A stretch of DNA of 64,000 nucleotides from Shewanella psychropiezotolerans (GTDB lineage: Bacteria > Pseudomonadota > Gammaproteobacteria > Enterobacterales > Shewanellaceae): positions 5,882,001-5,946,000 of the forward strand of contig NZ_CP041614.1 in NCBI RefSeq assembly GCF_007197555.1, given 5' to 3'. Below, piece by piece: positions 9,375 through 18,373 of the stretch (position 1 is its first letter; every line of letters starts with the position of its first letter). A program made the translations under genes and the position numbers. Below the pieces are notes generated by a model. It did not search any database. It was given only the letters and a program-made list of their open reading frames with translations, and was not told the origin of the DNA.

Positions 9375-9892
9375 ATGTCTAAACTAAAACCCGACGTCAC
9401 TATTATTCATAGCGGGATCTTCACCCAATGGGATGAGCATGATGGTGCCCTGCCCAGATTAACCAAATCTACCGTGCATGTACCCGCAAAGATCGATATC
9501 GAATTTGGTTTCATTACCCGGATAAAAAAAGCAAAGAACCAGACACTCAGGTATTGCATCTACCATCCCGATATCCCCGATGCTGACGGCAATATCAGGC
9601 CCCCTTTCGATGGCGAGGTCTACGTGTAAGAAAATGATTGGAAGTTCTATCTTGGCGATACCATCTGGGCACCGGAGCAAAACAAGCTAGGTAATACCAA
9701 TCGGTATAAGAAAGTGACCACACCTTTATACCGATTGGTATAAGCATGACCTTAGAGCTCAAAGGCAAGGTTATAGCCGAGAAGACCTTCAAGGTACATA
9801 TGCTTGATAACCCTCCACAAGATGGCACTCAAACCAAAGCTAACTCTGATATAGAAAAAGTGGCTTCATTCTGGAAGAAGCGTGGACTTTAG
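9375..9892 (+). pseudogene. DUF3859 gene, broken by a stop and a palindromic insertion
   Basis: The first 85 codons encode a DUF3859-like start (KPDVTIIHSGIFTQWDEH, DIEFGFI, RYCIYHPDIPD). An in-frame TAA at 9627-9629 interrupts it, yet the same frame continues with the expected NDWKFYLGDTIWAPEQNKLG. There a 48-bp palindromic element (9694-9741) is inserted. After it, a shifted frame resumes with MTLELKGKVIAEKTFKV and ends at TAG 9890-9892. Two independent lesions make this a real pseudogene, unlike the one-base breaks elsewhere in the window. The family's function is unknown. Confidence 0.82.
9694..9741. repeat. 48-bp palindromic element inside the DUF3859 gene
   Basis: Two perfect 16-bp inverted arms, ATACCAATCGGTATAA and its complement, flank a 16-base centre. 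A copy of one arm also occurs at 53824-53839 in an intergenic region, so this is a dispersed short repeat. Confidence 0.85.
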
Positions 9893-9932
9893 GGCTTTCC
9901 CCCCTATCAAGCTATTTCTTTCCTAAACGAAA

Positions 9933-9973
9933 AAAGGCTCATCACTGTCTCTAATAAGAAGTGATGAGCCTTT
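9933..9973. terminator. Hairpin terminator downstream of the DUF3859 pseudogene
   Basis: A 14-bp stem (AAAGGCTCATCACT and its complement) has a 13-base loop and short T-rich tails on both sides, so it may work in either direction. Confidence 0.7.
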
Positions 9974-9990
9974 CGTCTTTATGCACGAAA

Positions 9991-10018
9991 AAGCCCCTAG
10001 CATTTCTGCTAGGGGCTT
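9991..10018 (-). terminator. Rho-independent terminator of tRNA-Ser
   Basis: The stem AAGCCCCTAGC / GCTAGGGGCTT has a 6-base loop and continues into T residues on the minus strand. It starts 10 bases past the tRNA 3' end. Confidence 0.85.
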
Positions 10019-10028
10019 CATCTGAATG

Positions 10029-10119
10029 TGGCGGAGAGATAGGGATTTGAACCCTAGACGGGCTATAAACCCGTGCCGGTTTTCAAGACCGGTGCATTCG
10101 ACCACTCTGCCATCTCTCC
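10029..10119 (-). tRNA. tRNA-Ser (anticodon TGA)
   Basis: The minus strand folds as a 91-base class II tRNA. It has a 7-bp acceptor stem starting GGAGAGA, an anticodon loop CTTGAAA with anticodon TGA, a long variable arm CGGGTTTATAGCCCG, a T-loop GGTTCAAATCC and an encoded CCA end. TGA reads UCN serine codons. A terminator follows directly, so the tRNA is probably a single-gene transcript. Confidence 0.96.
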
Positions 10120-10256
10120 GAACGCCGCTGATAATAGGGATTGTTGACCTTGATGTAAAGGGGGAAAACGCACAACTGGGCAAGAAAACATCATAAATTG
10201 CAATTATTTTAAAAAAAGTCGTTAACTGATGCTTTTTTGTCGTTTATGCATCAATT

Positions 10257-10943
10257 TTAATCGCTAACATTATCTAGCAACAGGCTTTGTAACTCGGTTA
10301 ACGAGCCCACCTGATAGTGAGGAGTGATCCCGTCTGGCACATCTCGACCTTCACTGTTTAGCCAGCAGGTATCAAAACCGGCATTCAAACCACCTTGTAT
10401 ATCTGAATGTGGGTTATCGCCCACCATTAACACCTTATCTCTCGGTGGGTGTTGCATATGAGTGAGGGCATGCTCAAAAATCGCCACGTCGGGTTTTGCG
10501 ACGCCCACTTGCTCAGAAATCACCACAGGAGAAAAACTCTCTAATAAGCCTGTACGCTGTAAACGTATGGTCTGCAGTTCGGTGAAACCATTAGTGATGA
10601 TCCCCATCTCGACTCTGCCCGTTAATGCATCGATCAGCTCTCTCGCACCGGGTAACAGGCTACAGATATCCGCCATGGCAGCCAGGAAGCCACTATTGAG
10701 CTCTTGAGCAGTGACCGCTAATTTCGCCGCCCAAGGTTCAAAGCGGGTATTTTGTAACTCGAGGGCTGAGATATTACCATCTTGATACTCTACCCACAGC
10801 GGCTTATTCACCTCTTGATATATTTGAAAATCATTGAAGGTAAAGTCGACACCAAATTTCGAGAACATCAGCTGTAAGCCTTTGAAAGCATCGAAATGAA
10901 ACAAGGTTTCATCGGCATCAAATAAGATCCATTGGTACTTCAT
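10257..10943 (-). CDS. yjjG: HAD-family pyrimidine 5'-nucleotidase YjjG
   Basis: YjjG dephosphorylates dUMP, UMP and dTMP and helps remove non-canonical pyrimidine nucleotides. The 228-residue protein has the HAD motif I as FDADETLFHF (nucleophile Asp9, acid Asp11), motif II at IITNGF, motif III at GVAKPD and motif IV at MVGDNPHSDIQGG. The N terminus and the FEPWAAKL region align well with E. coli YjjG. It stands alone, with the tRNA on one side and an unlinked binding protein on the other. Confidence 0.92.
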   Translation of the reverse strand: MKYQWILFDADETLFHFDAFKGLQLMFSKFGVDFTFNDFQIYQEVNKPLWVEYQDGNISALELQNTRFEPWAAKLAVTAQELNSGFLAAMADICSLLPGARELIDALTGRVEMGIITNGFTELQTIRLQRTGLLESFSPVVISEQVGVAKPDVAIFEHALTHMQHPPRDKVLMVGDNPHSDIQGGLNAGFDTCWLNSEGRDVPDGITPHYQVGSLTELQSLLLDNVSD

Positions 10944-11127
10944 CGTTATAAACTCTCCGAATAAACCTAAATTCCGTTAATGCGCCTGAGTTGGCTAAAC
11001 CCTAAGATCGGGTGCATTCATTATCGGCCGACAATAATCACCTATCGGCCCCTTGTAAAGGGAAACCATGGCATAAGGATATACAATGCGCATATTTTAT
11101 TATTGGATGAAACAGACAGAATTCGAC

Positions 11128-12066
11128 TCAGATACAGGAGGCATGATCATGCCATTGTTCTACCCTTGCCTGATTAACATACAGCCATTGTTTTGCAGCC
11201 TGCTCAACACTCAAGTTATCTATATCCACTAAAGCTGCAGCCAAGGCGATATCTTGGTTAGACAGTGAAAAGCTCCGCACAATATCTAAGGCACATGCAG
11301 ACTTATCAGCCAAATATCGAGAGACGGCCTTTTTCAGCCAACTATTTTTAGGGTTACCACAATCCCAGAGATATTTTTCATTAACTCCCCATGCAGGATC
11401 AAATTCACATGCCTTGCTATATGGGGGAAACTCAATAAATTTACCTTTATAAACGGCTTCGACCCAGTTAGGCGTCCAATTAAAGATGACAAATATCTGT
11501 TTTGTTTCGATCAAGCGATCAAAAACCTCCCAAAGTGCATCTCCGGTCGGCATCTCCCTCACTCTAAAATCTAAATCCAAGGCTCTAATTCTGGCTCTGT
11601 CTGGCTTAACCCAAGGGCCAGAGATATAGACTCCTTGCGGATCTTCACCATCGGAGAAAAGAGCCGAGCAGGCTTTCAATGCCTTCCAATCGGGCAAACC
11701 TGGGCATAATGGTTCAATATAGTCCGGATACCACCAATCCTCTCTGGTTACCGCCATGTGGGTTCCAGCATCGATAATCTTGCCAACCTTGACCAGCTTA
11801 TCGAATTGAGTCGCCATACTTCCCTGCCAAACTTCAATCTGCACATCCGCATGGCCATAAACCAATTGATACCATTGACCATCAGCAGCAGAAGAGACAT
11901 AGTCCACCTCAATGCCTTTAGCTTGAAGGAGTTCACCAACCACATGAGTCAACACTTTCTGACTGGACCAGTCTAATTCCAACAAACCAATTTTAGCGCA
12001 AACACTCATACTCACTGAAGCCAATACGGCCACAAACAAACACAAGGGCCTGCTAAATTTATCCAT
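11128..12066 (-). CDS. Periplasmic glycine betaine/choline-type binding protein
   Basis: The 312-residue protein has a signal peptide (about residues 1-24) and the OpuAC/ProX substrate-binding fold: LDWSSQKVLTHVVGELLQ, GQWYQLVYGHADVQIEVWQGS and an aromatic-rich pocket (REDWWYPDYI, FNWTPNWVEAVY). Such proteins deliver quaternary ammonium compounds to an ABC importer. No permease or ATPase gene is next to it, so it is an orphan component that must work with transporter parts encoded elsewhere, or with another type of receptor. Six cysteines in the mature part are more than usual and suggest disulfides. Confidence 0.82.
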   Translation of the reverse strand: MDKFSRPLCLFVAVLASVSMSVCAKIGLLELDWSSQKVLTHVVGELLQAKGIEVDYVSSAADGQWYQLVYGHADVQIEVWQGSMATQFDKLVKVGKIIDAGTHMAVTREDWWYPDYIEPLCPGLPDWKALKACSALFSDGEDPQGVYISGPWVKPDRARIRALDLDFRVREMPTGDALWEVFDRLIETKQIFVIFNWTPNWVEAVYKGKFIEFPPYSKACEFDPAWGVNEKYLWDCGNPKNSWLKKAVSRYLADKSACALDIVRSFSLSNQDIALAAALVDIDNLSVEQAAKQWLYVNQARVEQWHDHASCI

Positions 12067-12263
12067 TATTAAGCCTAATTCACTGTCGCAGCTTTGAGCA
12101 TAGAATCTATGTTTACAAAGCGCAATGCCTCCACAGGGCTAGCCAGAATGGATAATACACATCTGCTTACTTTTAACTTCCCTCAGTTTCCTCACCTTTC
12201 GGAACTGTTCCAGACAAACATCTGTCAGAGCTAATACACTCATAATCGATCAGGGATCTCTTG

Positions 12264-12913
12264 ATGCTGAAGGGACTCGTTAAACTACTCAAACAAAACC
12301 GCTCTTTCTTACTGTTTATGGTATTGATGCTGGTATTTAGAAGCGCTGTTGCCGACTGGAATTCGGTACCTACTGGCTCGATGAAACCCACCATACTCGA
12401 AGGAGATAGGCTATTAGTCAATAAGATGGCCTATGATATACGTGTACCTTTCACTCATCTTTCTCTGGTAAAAATGGCCGATCCTGCTCGGGGGAGATAA
12501 TCATCTTCGACTCAGTCAAAGCAGATAAGAAACTCGTTAAACGTGTGATAGGTATACCCGGTGATATCATCGAAATGAAACAAAACAAACTAATCATAAA
12601 TGGGCAAAAGCTGGACTATGAAATTCAAAACAAACTTGCCTCAAACACAGATAGCATCGAAAAGCTCTTAGGCGTAGATCACATGATTCGAGTCCATGAT
12701 ACTCCCTCTCGACTTGCCAATTTCGGTCCGGTCACAGTGCCCGATAATTACTACCTGGCCTTGGGAGATAATCGAGATTCCAGTGCCGACTCACGCGTAA
12801 TAGGCTTTATAGCGCGAGACGAGATCACCGGCAGAGCAAAAACCGTGGCCTTCTCTAACGACTACGATAACTACTATCTATTTCGGCCTGAGCGATTCAT
12901 GCATACGTTATAA
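12264..12913 (+). pseudogene. Signal peptidase I, frameshifted as read
   Basis: Type I signal peptidases cut signal peptides at the outer face of the inner membrane. The frame from ATG 12264 has one membrane segment (about residues 15-30) and the catalytic Ser in PTGSMKPTILEGD. It then stops at 12500. One extra G in the five-G run at 12490-12494 joins it to the second part, RGEIIIFDSV, KLVKRVIGIPGD with the catalytic Lys, and box E GDNRDSSADSR, ending at 12913 with 216 residues. It is shorter than the usual LepB, so it is probably an accessory copy. The break is most likely a base-call error. Confidence 0.85.
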
Positions 12914-13035
12914 TAAGCTGCTAATTTCCAGGCTCTAGGAGAACAGATTTTTAGTAGCCTCAATTTGAGTAATTATCTACACAAAAAAGTCGATATTTGC
13001 TATTTTAAGCACACTTTCTATTAAATGGATTTGTG

Positions 13036-13533
13036 ATGAAACAGCTCATTTCGGCTTCTTTGCTTTCATTGGCCCTCTTTGTCTCTGGTTGTGCGACAAC
13101 AACTGATAATGAACAGATTGAATACCTAACCTATGTCAAAGTGGGACAAGTGGTTCCTGTGACTCAATTTACCGATATCCAAGGTAATAAGATTAATTTA
13201 GAAGAGTCAGCCAATGCCAAATTGCTGGTGCTATTTGCCACCTGGTGTCCAGATTCTCAGCGAGCCATGAAGGCGCTGGAAGCATCAGATCTCAACCTAG
13301 ACCCAAATGTCGACATAATAGCCATAGGCCGCGAAGAAAACATCGCTGCATTAGACAAATTTGCCAGCGAGTATGAGATAAACTTTCCTCTTATTGCCGA
13401 TACAGACAGAGCTATTTATGCCAAGTTTGCCAATGCTGGGGTCCCTAGGCTGATTCTACTCGATGCTCATAACATCGTAGTTAAGACCATAATAGCCGAA
13501 GGTGAAAACCCATTGGCCGAAGTGCAGTGGTAA
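13036..13533 (+). CDS. Thioredoxin-fold (TlpA/redoxin-like) lipoprotein
   Basis: The 165-residue protein has a lipoprotein signal, LALFVSGCAT, then a thioredoxin-like fold: VGQVVPVTQFTDIQGNKINL, the strand LLVLFATW, and the active-site region WCPDSQRAMKAL. The second active-site cysteine of the usual CxxC is a Ser (CPDS), as in peroxiredoxin-like or monothiol members. The cis-Pro region GVPRLILLD is present. It lies alone between a signal peptidase gene and a membrane protein gene. It probably acts in periplasmic thiol chemistry. The substrate is unknown. Confidence 0.8.
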   Translation: MKQLISASLLSLALFVSGCATTTDNEQIEYLTYVKVGQVVPVTQFTDIQGNKINLEESANAKLLVLFATWCPDSQRAMKALEASDLNLDPNVDIIAIGREENIAALDKFASEYEINFPLIADTDRAIYAKFANAGVPRLILLDAHNIVVKTIIAEGENPLAEVQW

Positions 13534-13605
13534 CTCCCAATCGGTAAAATCTGGCGATATCTGATGCAAGCGATATATTGAAAACTAAATTTTAAGGGAA
13601 TCAAA

Positions 13606-14031
13606 ATGAACGGTGCAGGCGGAACATCCGGCGGTATAGGCCAATTCTTCATTGGTTTAATAATGATGTGTGGCGGCTTCTATATGTTGCTCAATGCCAT
13701 CAAGATAACCAGCTCTTTTGGCATGGGTAACAGCCTTTATCACGTTTCAAACTTTGGTGGCCTTAATGTTACCAGTGGCATGATAATGATCCCGTTTATT
13801 TTTGGTGTCGGCATCATGTTTTACAATTACAAAAATATCCTCGGCTGGGTGCTCACTTTTGGTTCACTAGTCGCTCTTGTCTTTGGCGTTATCAGTTCGA
13901 TTCAATTCCGCTTTACCCATATGAGTGCCTTCGATCTTATCGTGATTTTGGTGCTTAGCGTAGGTGGACTTGGGCTTTTCCTACGCTCATTTCGAGCAAT
14001 TGAGCAAAGATATCCAGATAAAGCCAAATAG
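13606..14031 (+). CDS. Small four-helix membrane protein of unknown function
   Basis: The 141-residue protein starts with a glycine-rich segment (MNGAGGTSGG) and has four hydrophobic segments at about residues 13-31, 57-72, 80-97 and 105-122. It ends with a basic tail, RSFRAIEQRYPDKAK. AAGGGAA lies before the ATG. It is a plausible inner-membrane protein. I do not recognise the family, and the neighbours give no clear hint. Confidence 0.7.
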   Translation: MNGAGGTSGGIGQFFIGLIMMCGGFYMLLNAIKITSSFGMGNSLYHVSNFGGLNVTSGMIMIPFIFGVGIMFYNYKNILGWVLTFGSLVALVFGVISSIQFRFTHMSAFDLIVILVLSVGGLGLFLRSFRAIEQRYPDKAK

Positions 14032-14241
14032 TACAAAATAGGAGGTGGCTTAGTGCCCAACCTGCATCGATAATGGGCATACTTGATTAGTGAAAAGCAC
14101 CTGAAAGTGTACCTGTTTCATGGTGCGATATTGGCAGATAAGCACTGTGCCATCGGCTTCTGATTTAACGAGTAGTGCGGTAACCGCAGTTTGAGTCGAA
14201 GCAAATTCCAAGCTGAACCACGACTTAACAAACAGTTAGCT

Positions 14242-15672
14242 TTATTTCTCCTCGATATAATCTCTAATGACCTCAGCAAGCCGGATAACCCCAGAAGCCA
14301 TTTTGTCATTCCAAGGCAGGGCAAAGGTTATCCGAAAATAGCAGGTATAATTAGAGGTAAAAGAGAACATGGCTCCTGGCGCAATCGATAGTTTTTCCGA
14401 TATGACCCGTGACCACAGAGCCTCACTGGAATACCCCTTAGGTAACTTAAACCAGATACAGGGGCCGCCCGTTGGCTGACTCATGTAAACCGAACCTCCC
14501 AGCACTGGGCTCATCGAGCTTTCCATTTTAAGGTAATTGGTGTTCATCTGATTTCTGAGCTTCCCCGTCAGTGTATGATACTCACCAGAAGACATCAGGT
14601 TCGCCACCATATGTTGCAAGGCAATGCTTGGCTCCTCGGCAATAATTTGTTTTGCATACTGACAGCTGGTGAACGTATCAATACATATCAGATAACCTAA
14701 GCTGATAGCGGGTGAGATGGTGTCATAAAAATCACCTATACTAATCACCCTACAGGTGCGAGTTTGAGTCACTAGACTTGCAATCGTCACAGGGCGAGTT
14801 GCGCCAAAATATAGTTCACCACGGTCATATTCAATCAAGGTGACACCATGCTCGCTTGCCCACTCAATCAAGGCTTGCTTATCCTCTACAGATAAGACTC
14901 GCCCGGTAGGATCGGCAAAATTAGGATTGACCAGAAAAGTATCGAACTTCTGTTCTTTATGCGCCTTGGAGAGCAGCGCTAGTTCATCGGCATAACTTGC
15001 CTGCATAGGCACCTCAATCACATCGGTATTAAACTGCTTCAACATCGCCTGAAAATAGAATGATACCGGAGACTCCACTGCCACCGTTTTCCCTATGGCT
15101 TTGGCGGCAGTTAATGCCAGTAACAAGCCCTCTTGCCTGCCATTGGTCACCAGCACCTGCTCCTTGAAAAATACTTGCCCTGAGCGTAATAAGTGACGAC
15201 ATATCTCGTATCTTAGCTCAGGAATACCCTCGATAGGATCTTGCATCATAAGTTTGTAAGGGCGGTGCTTCAATACCTGCTTATGCAAACGGTTAAGCAG
15301 GAGTTCTTGATCGATAACCGTACAGGGAGCCGTGCAAGAGAGAGGTAAGATATCCGGGTCGTTAAACGAATACTGCACCGCATTAGCTAGATCTAATTCC
15401 GCAATAACTCGCTTGATACTAGAACCATAATCAGGTTGCTTAAGCGCTCTCCTTGAAGCGATAAAATAGCCCCGTTTAGGCTCTGAATAGATCCAACCTA
15501 GCCTTTCAAGCTCATAGTAAGCCTGAGTCACAGTCGATACTCCAACGCCTCTATCTTTAGCATAACGACGTACCGACTCGAGTTTATTACTCCCTAATTT
15601 ATCTGAAAATATACCTGACTCTATAGCACGAACGATCTCATCGACAATTTTCTGATACTTAAACTCGCTCAT
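14242..15672 (-). CDS. MocR-family regulator (GntR HTH plus aminotransferase domain)
   Basis: The 476-residue protein has a GntR-type winged helix at about residues 5-70 (YQKIVDEIVRAIESGIF, VGVSTVTQAYYELERLGWI) and a class I aminotransferase-like domain to the end. The region that should hold the PLP Lys (VISIGDFYDTISPAISLGY) has no Lys at the expected place after SIG, where catalytically competent MocR proteins have SF.K. PLP may therefore bind differently or not at all. It is divergent from a GNAT acetyltransferase, which is the likely target. Repeats in the shared intergenic region are candidate operators. Confidence 0.88.
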   Translation of the reverse strand: MSEFKYQKIVDEIVRAIESGIFSDKLGSNKLESVRRYAKDRGVGVSTVTQAYYELERLGWIYSEPKRGYFIASRRALKQPDYGSSIKRVIAELDLANAVQYSFNDPDILPLSCTAPCTVIDQELLLNRLHKQVLKHRPYKLMMQDPIEGIPELRYEICRHLLRSGQVFFKEQVLVTNGRQEGLLLALTAAKAIGKTVAVESPVSFYFQAMLKQFNTDVIEVPMQASYADELALLSKAHKEQKFDTFLVNPNFADPTGRVLSVEDKQALIEWASEHGVTLIEYDRGELYFGATRPVTIASLVTQTRTCRVISIGDFYDTISPAISLGYLICIDTFTSCQYAKQIIAEEPSIALQHMVANLMSSGEYHTLTGKLRNQMNTNYLKMESSMSPVLGGSVYMSQPTGGPCIWFKLPKGYSSEALWSRVISEKLSIAPGAMFSFTSNYTCYFRITFALPWNDKMASGVIRLAEVIRDYIEEK

Positions 15673-15687
15673 AATTAGGCCCTAGAC

Positions 15688-15811
15688 AACTGTATTGGGT
15701 TTTATTGAGTTTAACTGTATCTGTTTTGGTTTTACGACTCCAGTTAAAGTAAAAAACAACACAGTTATACTTATAGCGATTGAGATTGCTACTGAGATAG
15801 CTACTGAGATA
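15688..15811. promoter_or_regulatory. Candidate MocR operator region with repeats
   Basis: AACTGTAT occurs twice as a direct repeat (15688-15695 and 15713-15720), and a related ACAGTT half-site lies inverted near 15762. Further on, the 12-bp unit GCTACTGAGATA is repeated in tandem at 15788-15811. MocR regulators are known to bind direct repeats between divergent genes, which fits this placement. The assignment is inference. Confidence 0.4.
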
Positions 15812-15845
15812 GCTAAAGAAGCAAACAGAAACAAAGGTGGCCAAG

Positions 15846-16364
15846 ATGAGCAAGATAATTACCGAGACGCAGCGTCTTATTATCCGAGAATTTAATCACG
15901 ATGATGCCAAAGCGGTTTACCACTTTAATGCCCCTGAAGAGGTCAACCGCTTTACCGGAGATGCCGGCATGTGTAGCAGCATTGAAGATGCAGAGAAAAT
16001 CATTCGTGATATCTGGTTAAAAGAATACAGGCTGTTCGGCTATGGCCGCTGGGCCGTGGTGCTTAAAGAGACCGATGAAGTGATTGGCTTTTGCGGCTTC
16101 AAGAATGACAGCCGTATCGAAGCTATCGATATCGGCTACCGTTTCCACCCGACCCATTGGGGAAAAGGCTATGCCACCGAATCAAACCTTACCTGTATCG
16201 AATATGCAAAACAGCACTTGGACCTCAACCGAGTGCTCGGAGACGCCGTAGCCGAAAACCTAGGATCCATCAATGTACTGCTCAAGCTGGGCATGAGCTA
16301 TATCAGTCAGTATCAAGAAGATGGATTCACCATAAACCGCTATGAGACTTTTTTAAAAACTTAA
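15846..16364 (+). CDS. GNAT-family N-acetyltransferase (RimJ/RimL-like)
   Basis: The 172-residue protein starts with TETQRLIIREFNHDDAKAVY, has the acetyl-CoA-binding strand and loop GYRFHPTHWGKGYATES (an R/Q-x-x-G-x-G/A variant), and ends with the usual NxxSinxLxKlGm-type block: ENLGSINVLLKLGMSY. An AAAGG site lies before the ATG at 15846. It probably acetylates a protein N terminus or a small amine. The substrate cannot be told from the sequence. It is divergent from a MocR-type regulator. Confidence 0.88.
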   Translation: MSKIITETQRLIIREFNHDDAKAVYHFNAPEEVNRFTGDAGMCSSIEDAEKIIRDIWLKEYRLFGYGRWAVVLKETDEVIGFCGFKNDSRIEAIDIGYRFHPTHWGKGYATESNLTCIEYAKQHLDLNRVLGDAVAENLGSINVLLKLGMSYISQYQEDGFTINRYETFLKT

Positions 16365-16441
16365 GCTTATCAATAAAGTCAGGAGGTATTTATGCATACT
16401 TTGCTAAGAATTGAATTCAGATATTAACCAGAATTTAAAAA

Positions 16442-16468
16442 GGCCGTTAATTCCAAACGGCCATTTTT
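16442..16468. terminator. Bidirectional terminator between the acetyltransferase and cheV
   Basis: The stem GGCCGTT / AACGGCC has a 7-base loop. A T6 run follows on the plus strand, and an A-rich flank gives TTTTT on the minus strand. It separates two convergent genes. Confidence 0.85.
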
Positions 16469-16518
16469 TATTGATACATTGTCGGCAAACTAACGGGCTG
16501 CTCACGCTCAAGTGCCAA

Positions 16519-17502
16519 CTAGCTCTCACCCAGAACCAGACCATCAACCATAGCAACCATGCGGCCAATCTCAGGCTTAGTGATAGTGTCATCGGCACCT
16601 AGCTCCAGTGCCTTCAAACGATTACCTTCACTCATCAAAGATGAGAACATCACGATCGGGGTCTTGGCATAATGTGAGCTATCCCGTAATCGTTTCAGTA
16701 AATGCAGGCCATCCATGCGGGGCATCTCAACATCAGACACTATCGCATCGACAAAGTTAGTGACTGAGCCTCCCTCCTCTTCCGCGAGGCGAACAAAATC
16801 TTCTAAAATATCCAGTGCATCCTGACCATCTTTTGCATCCAAAATATTATAGCCAGATGACTGCAATGTCTTCTCGATCATCTTGCGGATAAAGGCAGAA
16901 TCATCGACAACCATTATCGTTTTAGCCTGACGCTTAGCTAGCATGCTGTCGTTGATAACGACATTCTTGTCTTGAGTCACGTCATACTTATCCATGCTCA
17001 GTTCTGGATTAATATCGGAAATTATTTTCTCAAAATCTAAGATCATAATCAGATAACCATCGCGCCTAACCACAGCAACCACACAGTCCTGCTCACCCGA
17101 TTCTAAAAACTGGCTCGGAGACTCTACATGCTCCCAGGAGACCCGATGAATACTCAGGACACTATCGACTAAGAAGCCATTAATCATCTTGTTAAAATCG
17201 GTGACTATCACAATTTTTTTTTCCATGTCTTCACATGTAGGTATCCCCAGCCAGCTAGCAAGGTCGACAAGTGGAATTAAGTTATCACGTAATGAGAATA
17301 CCCCAATCATATGAGCTTTGGCATTAGGATAATCTTCGGTATCCGGCACCCGGATCACTTCCCTGACTTTGGCTACATTGATACCGTAATGACAAATTTT
17401 GTAGCCACCATCAGACAAGGTTTTATGCAGATGAAACTCGATAATCTCAAGTTCATTTGTGCCACTTTCCGTGAGGATATCTATTTTTTTAATGTCATTC
17501 AT
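16519..17502 (-). CDS. cheV: Chemotaxis coupling protein CheV
   Basis: CheV links chemoreceptors to the CheA kinase and carries its own phosphorylatable receiver. The protein of about 327 residues has a CheW-like domain (HYGINVAKVREVIRVPD, GVFSLRDNLIPLVDLASWLG) and a C-terminal receiver with the phosphoacceptor Asp in AIVSDVEMPRMDG and the conserved Lys in TITKPEIG. The ATG at 17502 is chosen over a TTG two codons earlier. It is a stand-alone chemotaxis gene, as is common where several cheV copies are scattered. Confidence 0.93.
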   Translation of the reverse strand: MNDIKKIDILTESGTNELEIIEFHLHKTLSDGGYKICHYGINVAKVREVIRVPDTEDYPNAKAHMIGVFSLRDNLIPLVDLASWLGIPTCEDMEKKIVIVTDFNKMINGFLVDSVLSIHRVSWEHVESPSQFLESGEQDCVVAVVRRDGYLIMILDFEKIISDINPELSMDKYDVTQDKNVVINDSMLAKRQAKTIMVVDDSAFIRKMIEKTLQSSGYNILDAKDGQDALDILEDFVRLAEEEGGSVTNFVDAIVSDVEMPRMDGLHLLKRLRDSSHYAKTPIVMFSSLMSEGNRLKALELGADDTITKPEIGRMVAMVDGLVLGES

Positions 17503-17660
17503 ACTCAATACTCGAAGGTGCCATCTCGTAAAATTAGCGTTAAAGAGAAATCGCTCTCAATAAAAGTAACGCTAGCTATGAGTATAGGAAGGGATTTGCT
17601 CTAAGTGTATAAATCAGCAAAAGAGGAGGGAAAAGAAGCATCAATCGTGTTGCACTACAG

Positions 17661-18164
17661 CTATTTCAACTCTCTATAGGTCTCAGTGCTCCAATCGAAC
17701 ACATATTCGACACCTTGCCATTCATAGATGGTGCGGCCATCTCTTTGCATGACTCGGGCATTTTCAGGTAGGCTTTTCAAACCGGATGCATATTGCACAC
17801 TGGTAGTGACTCGCACAGGTGCAGAGATAGCTTTTGGTGGAGTGGGCTCTCTTTTTACAGCTCTGCGCTCATTATAATAGTAATTGTCATAACGATTATA
17901 ACGATAGGGGTAACGCCAACTGTTACGCCAATAAGGACGGTACCAGGTGTTATTCCAACCATGATTCCAAGAGTGATTGCTCCAGTAAGGTGAGCCTGTT
18001 CCTATGCCGACACCTATTCCCGTGCCCCAACTACTGCTCCATGTAGGCTGAACCCAGACATTACTGCTCCAATCGAAGCGATCACTGGCTTGCACGCTTA
18101 AGCTCGACAGAGACAGCAAACCAGACAGCATGATAGTCTGTCCAACACGAGTGATTATCCCCAT
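17661..18164 (-). CDS. Secreted Trp/Tyr-rich protein of unknown function
   Basis: The start at 18164 has a strong GGAGG site six bases upstream, and the 167-residue product has a signal peptide ending at VQA (about residue 26). The mature part is rich in Trp, Tyr, Ser and Asn, with WNHGWNNTWYRPYWRNSW-type repeats, and then a run of Tyr. The C-terminal third is a separate small domain (LPENARVMQRDGRTIYEWQG, VEYVFDWSTETY) similar in style to bacterial DUF domains that bind the envelope. I do not recognise the family. Confidence 0.65.
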   Translation of the reverse strand: MGIITRVGQTIMLSGLLSLSSLSVQASDRFDWSSNVWVQPTWSSSWGTGIGVGIGTGSPYWSNHSWNHGWNNTWYRPYWRNSWRYPYRYNRYDNYYYNERRAVKREPTPPKAISAPVRVTTSVQYASGLKSLPENARVMQRDGRTIYEWQGVEYVFDWSTETYRELK

Positions 18165-18373
18165 TACTGCCTCCAAAACTCACCCTTTGATAGAGTGAAA
18201 ACTTAGTTATCTCCCTATATTACGCTTATTGAACCGCTAATTAAACGTCAGCATAATTTGCCCCTTGCTTAACTAATTATTATCTTCCTGTATATAAAGT
18301 TAAGCAGTTAAACATGCGTACTAAAAATGCTATAGTGCGCGCCATATCACATTTTTTATGGCAGCAAGTATCA

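Noticed and set aside
10980..11177. A 65-codon plus-strand frame between yjjG and the binding-protein gene
   Set aside because: It overlaps the end of a well-supported gene on the other strand and has no recognisable features.
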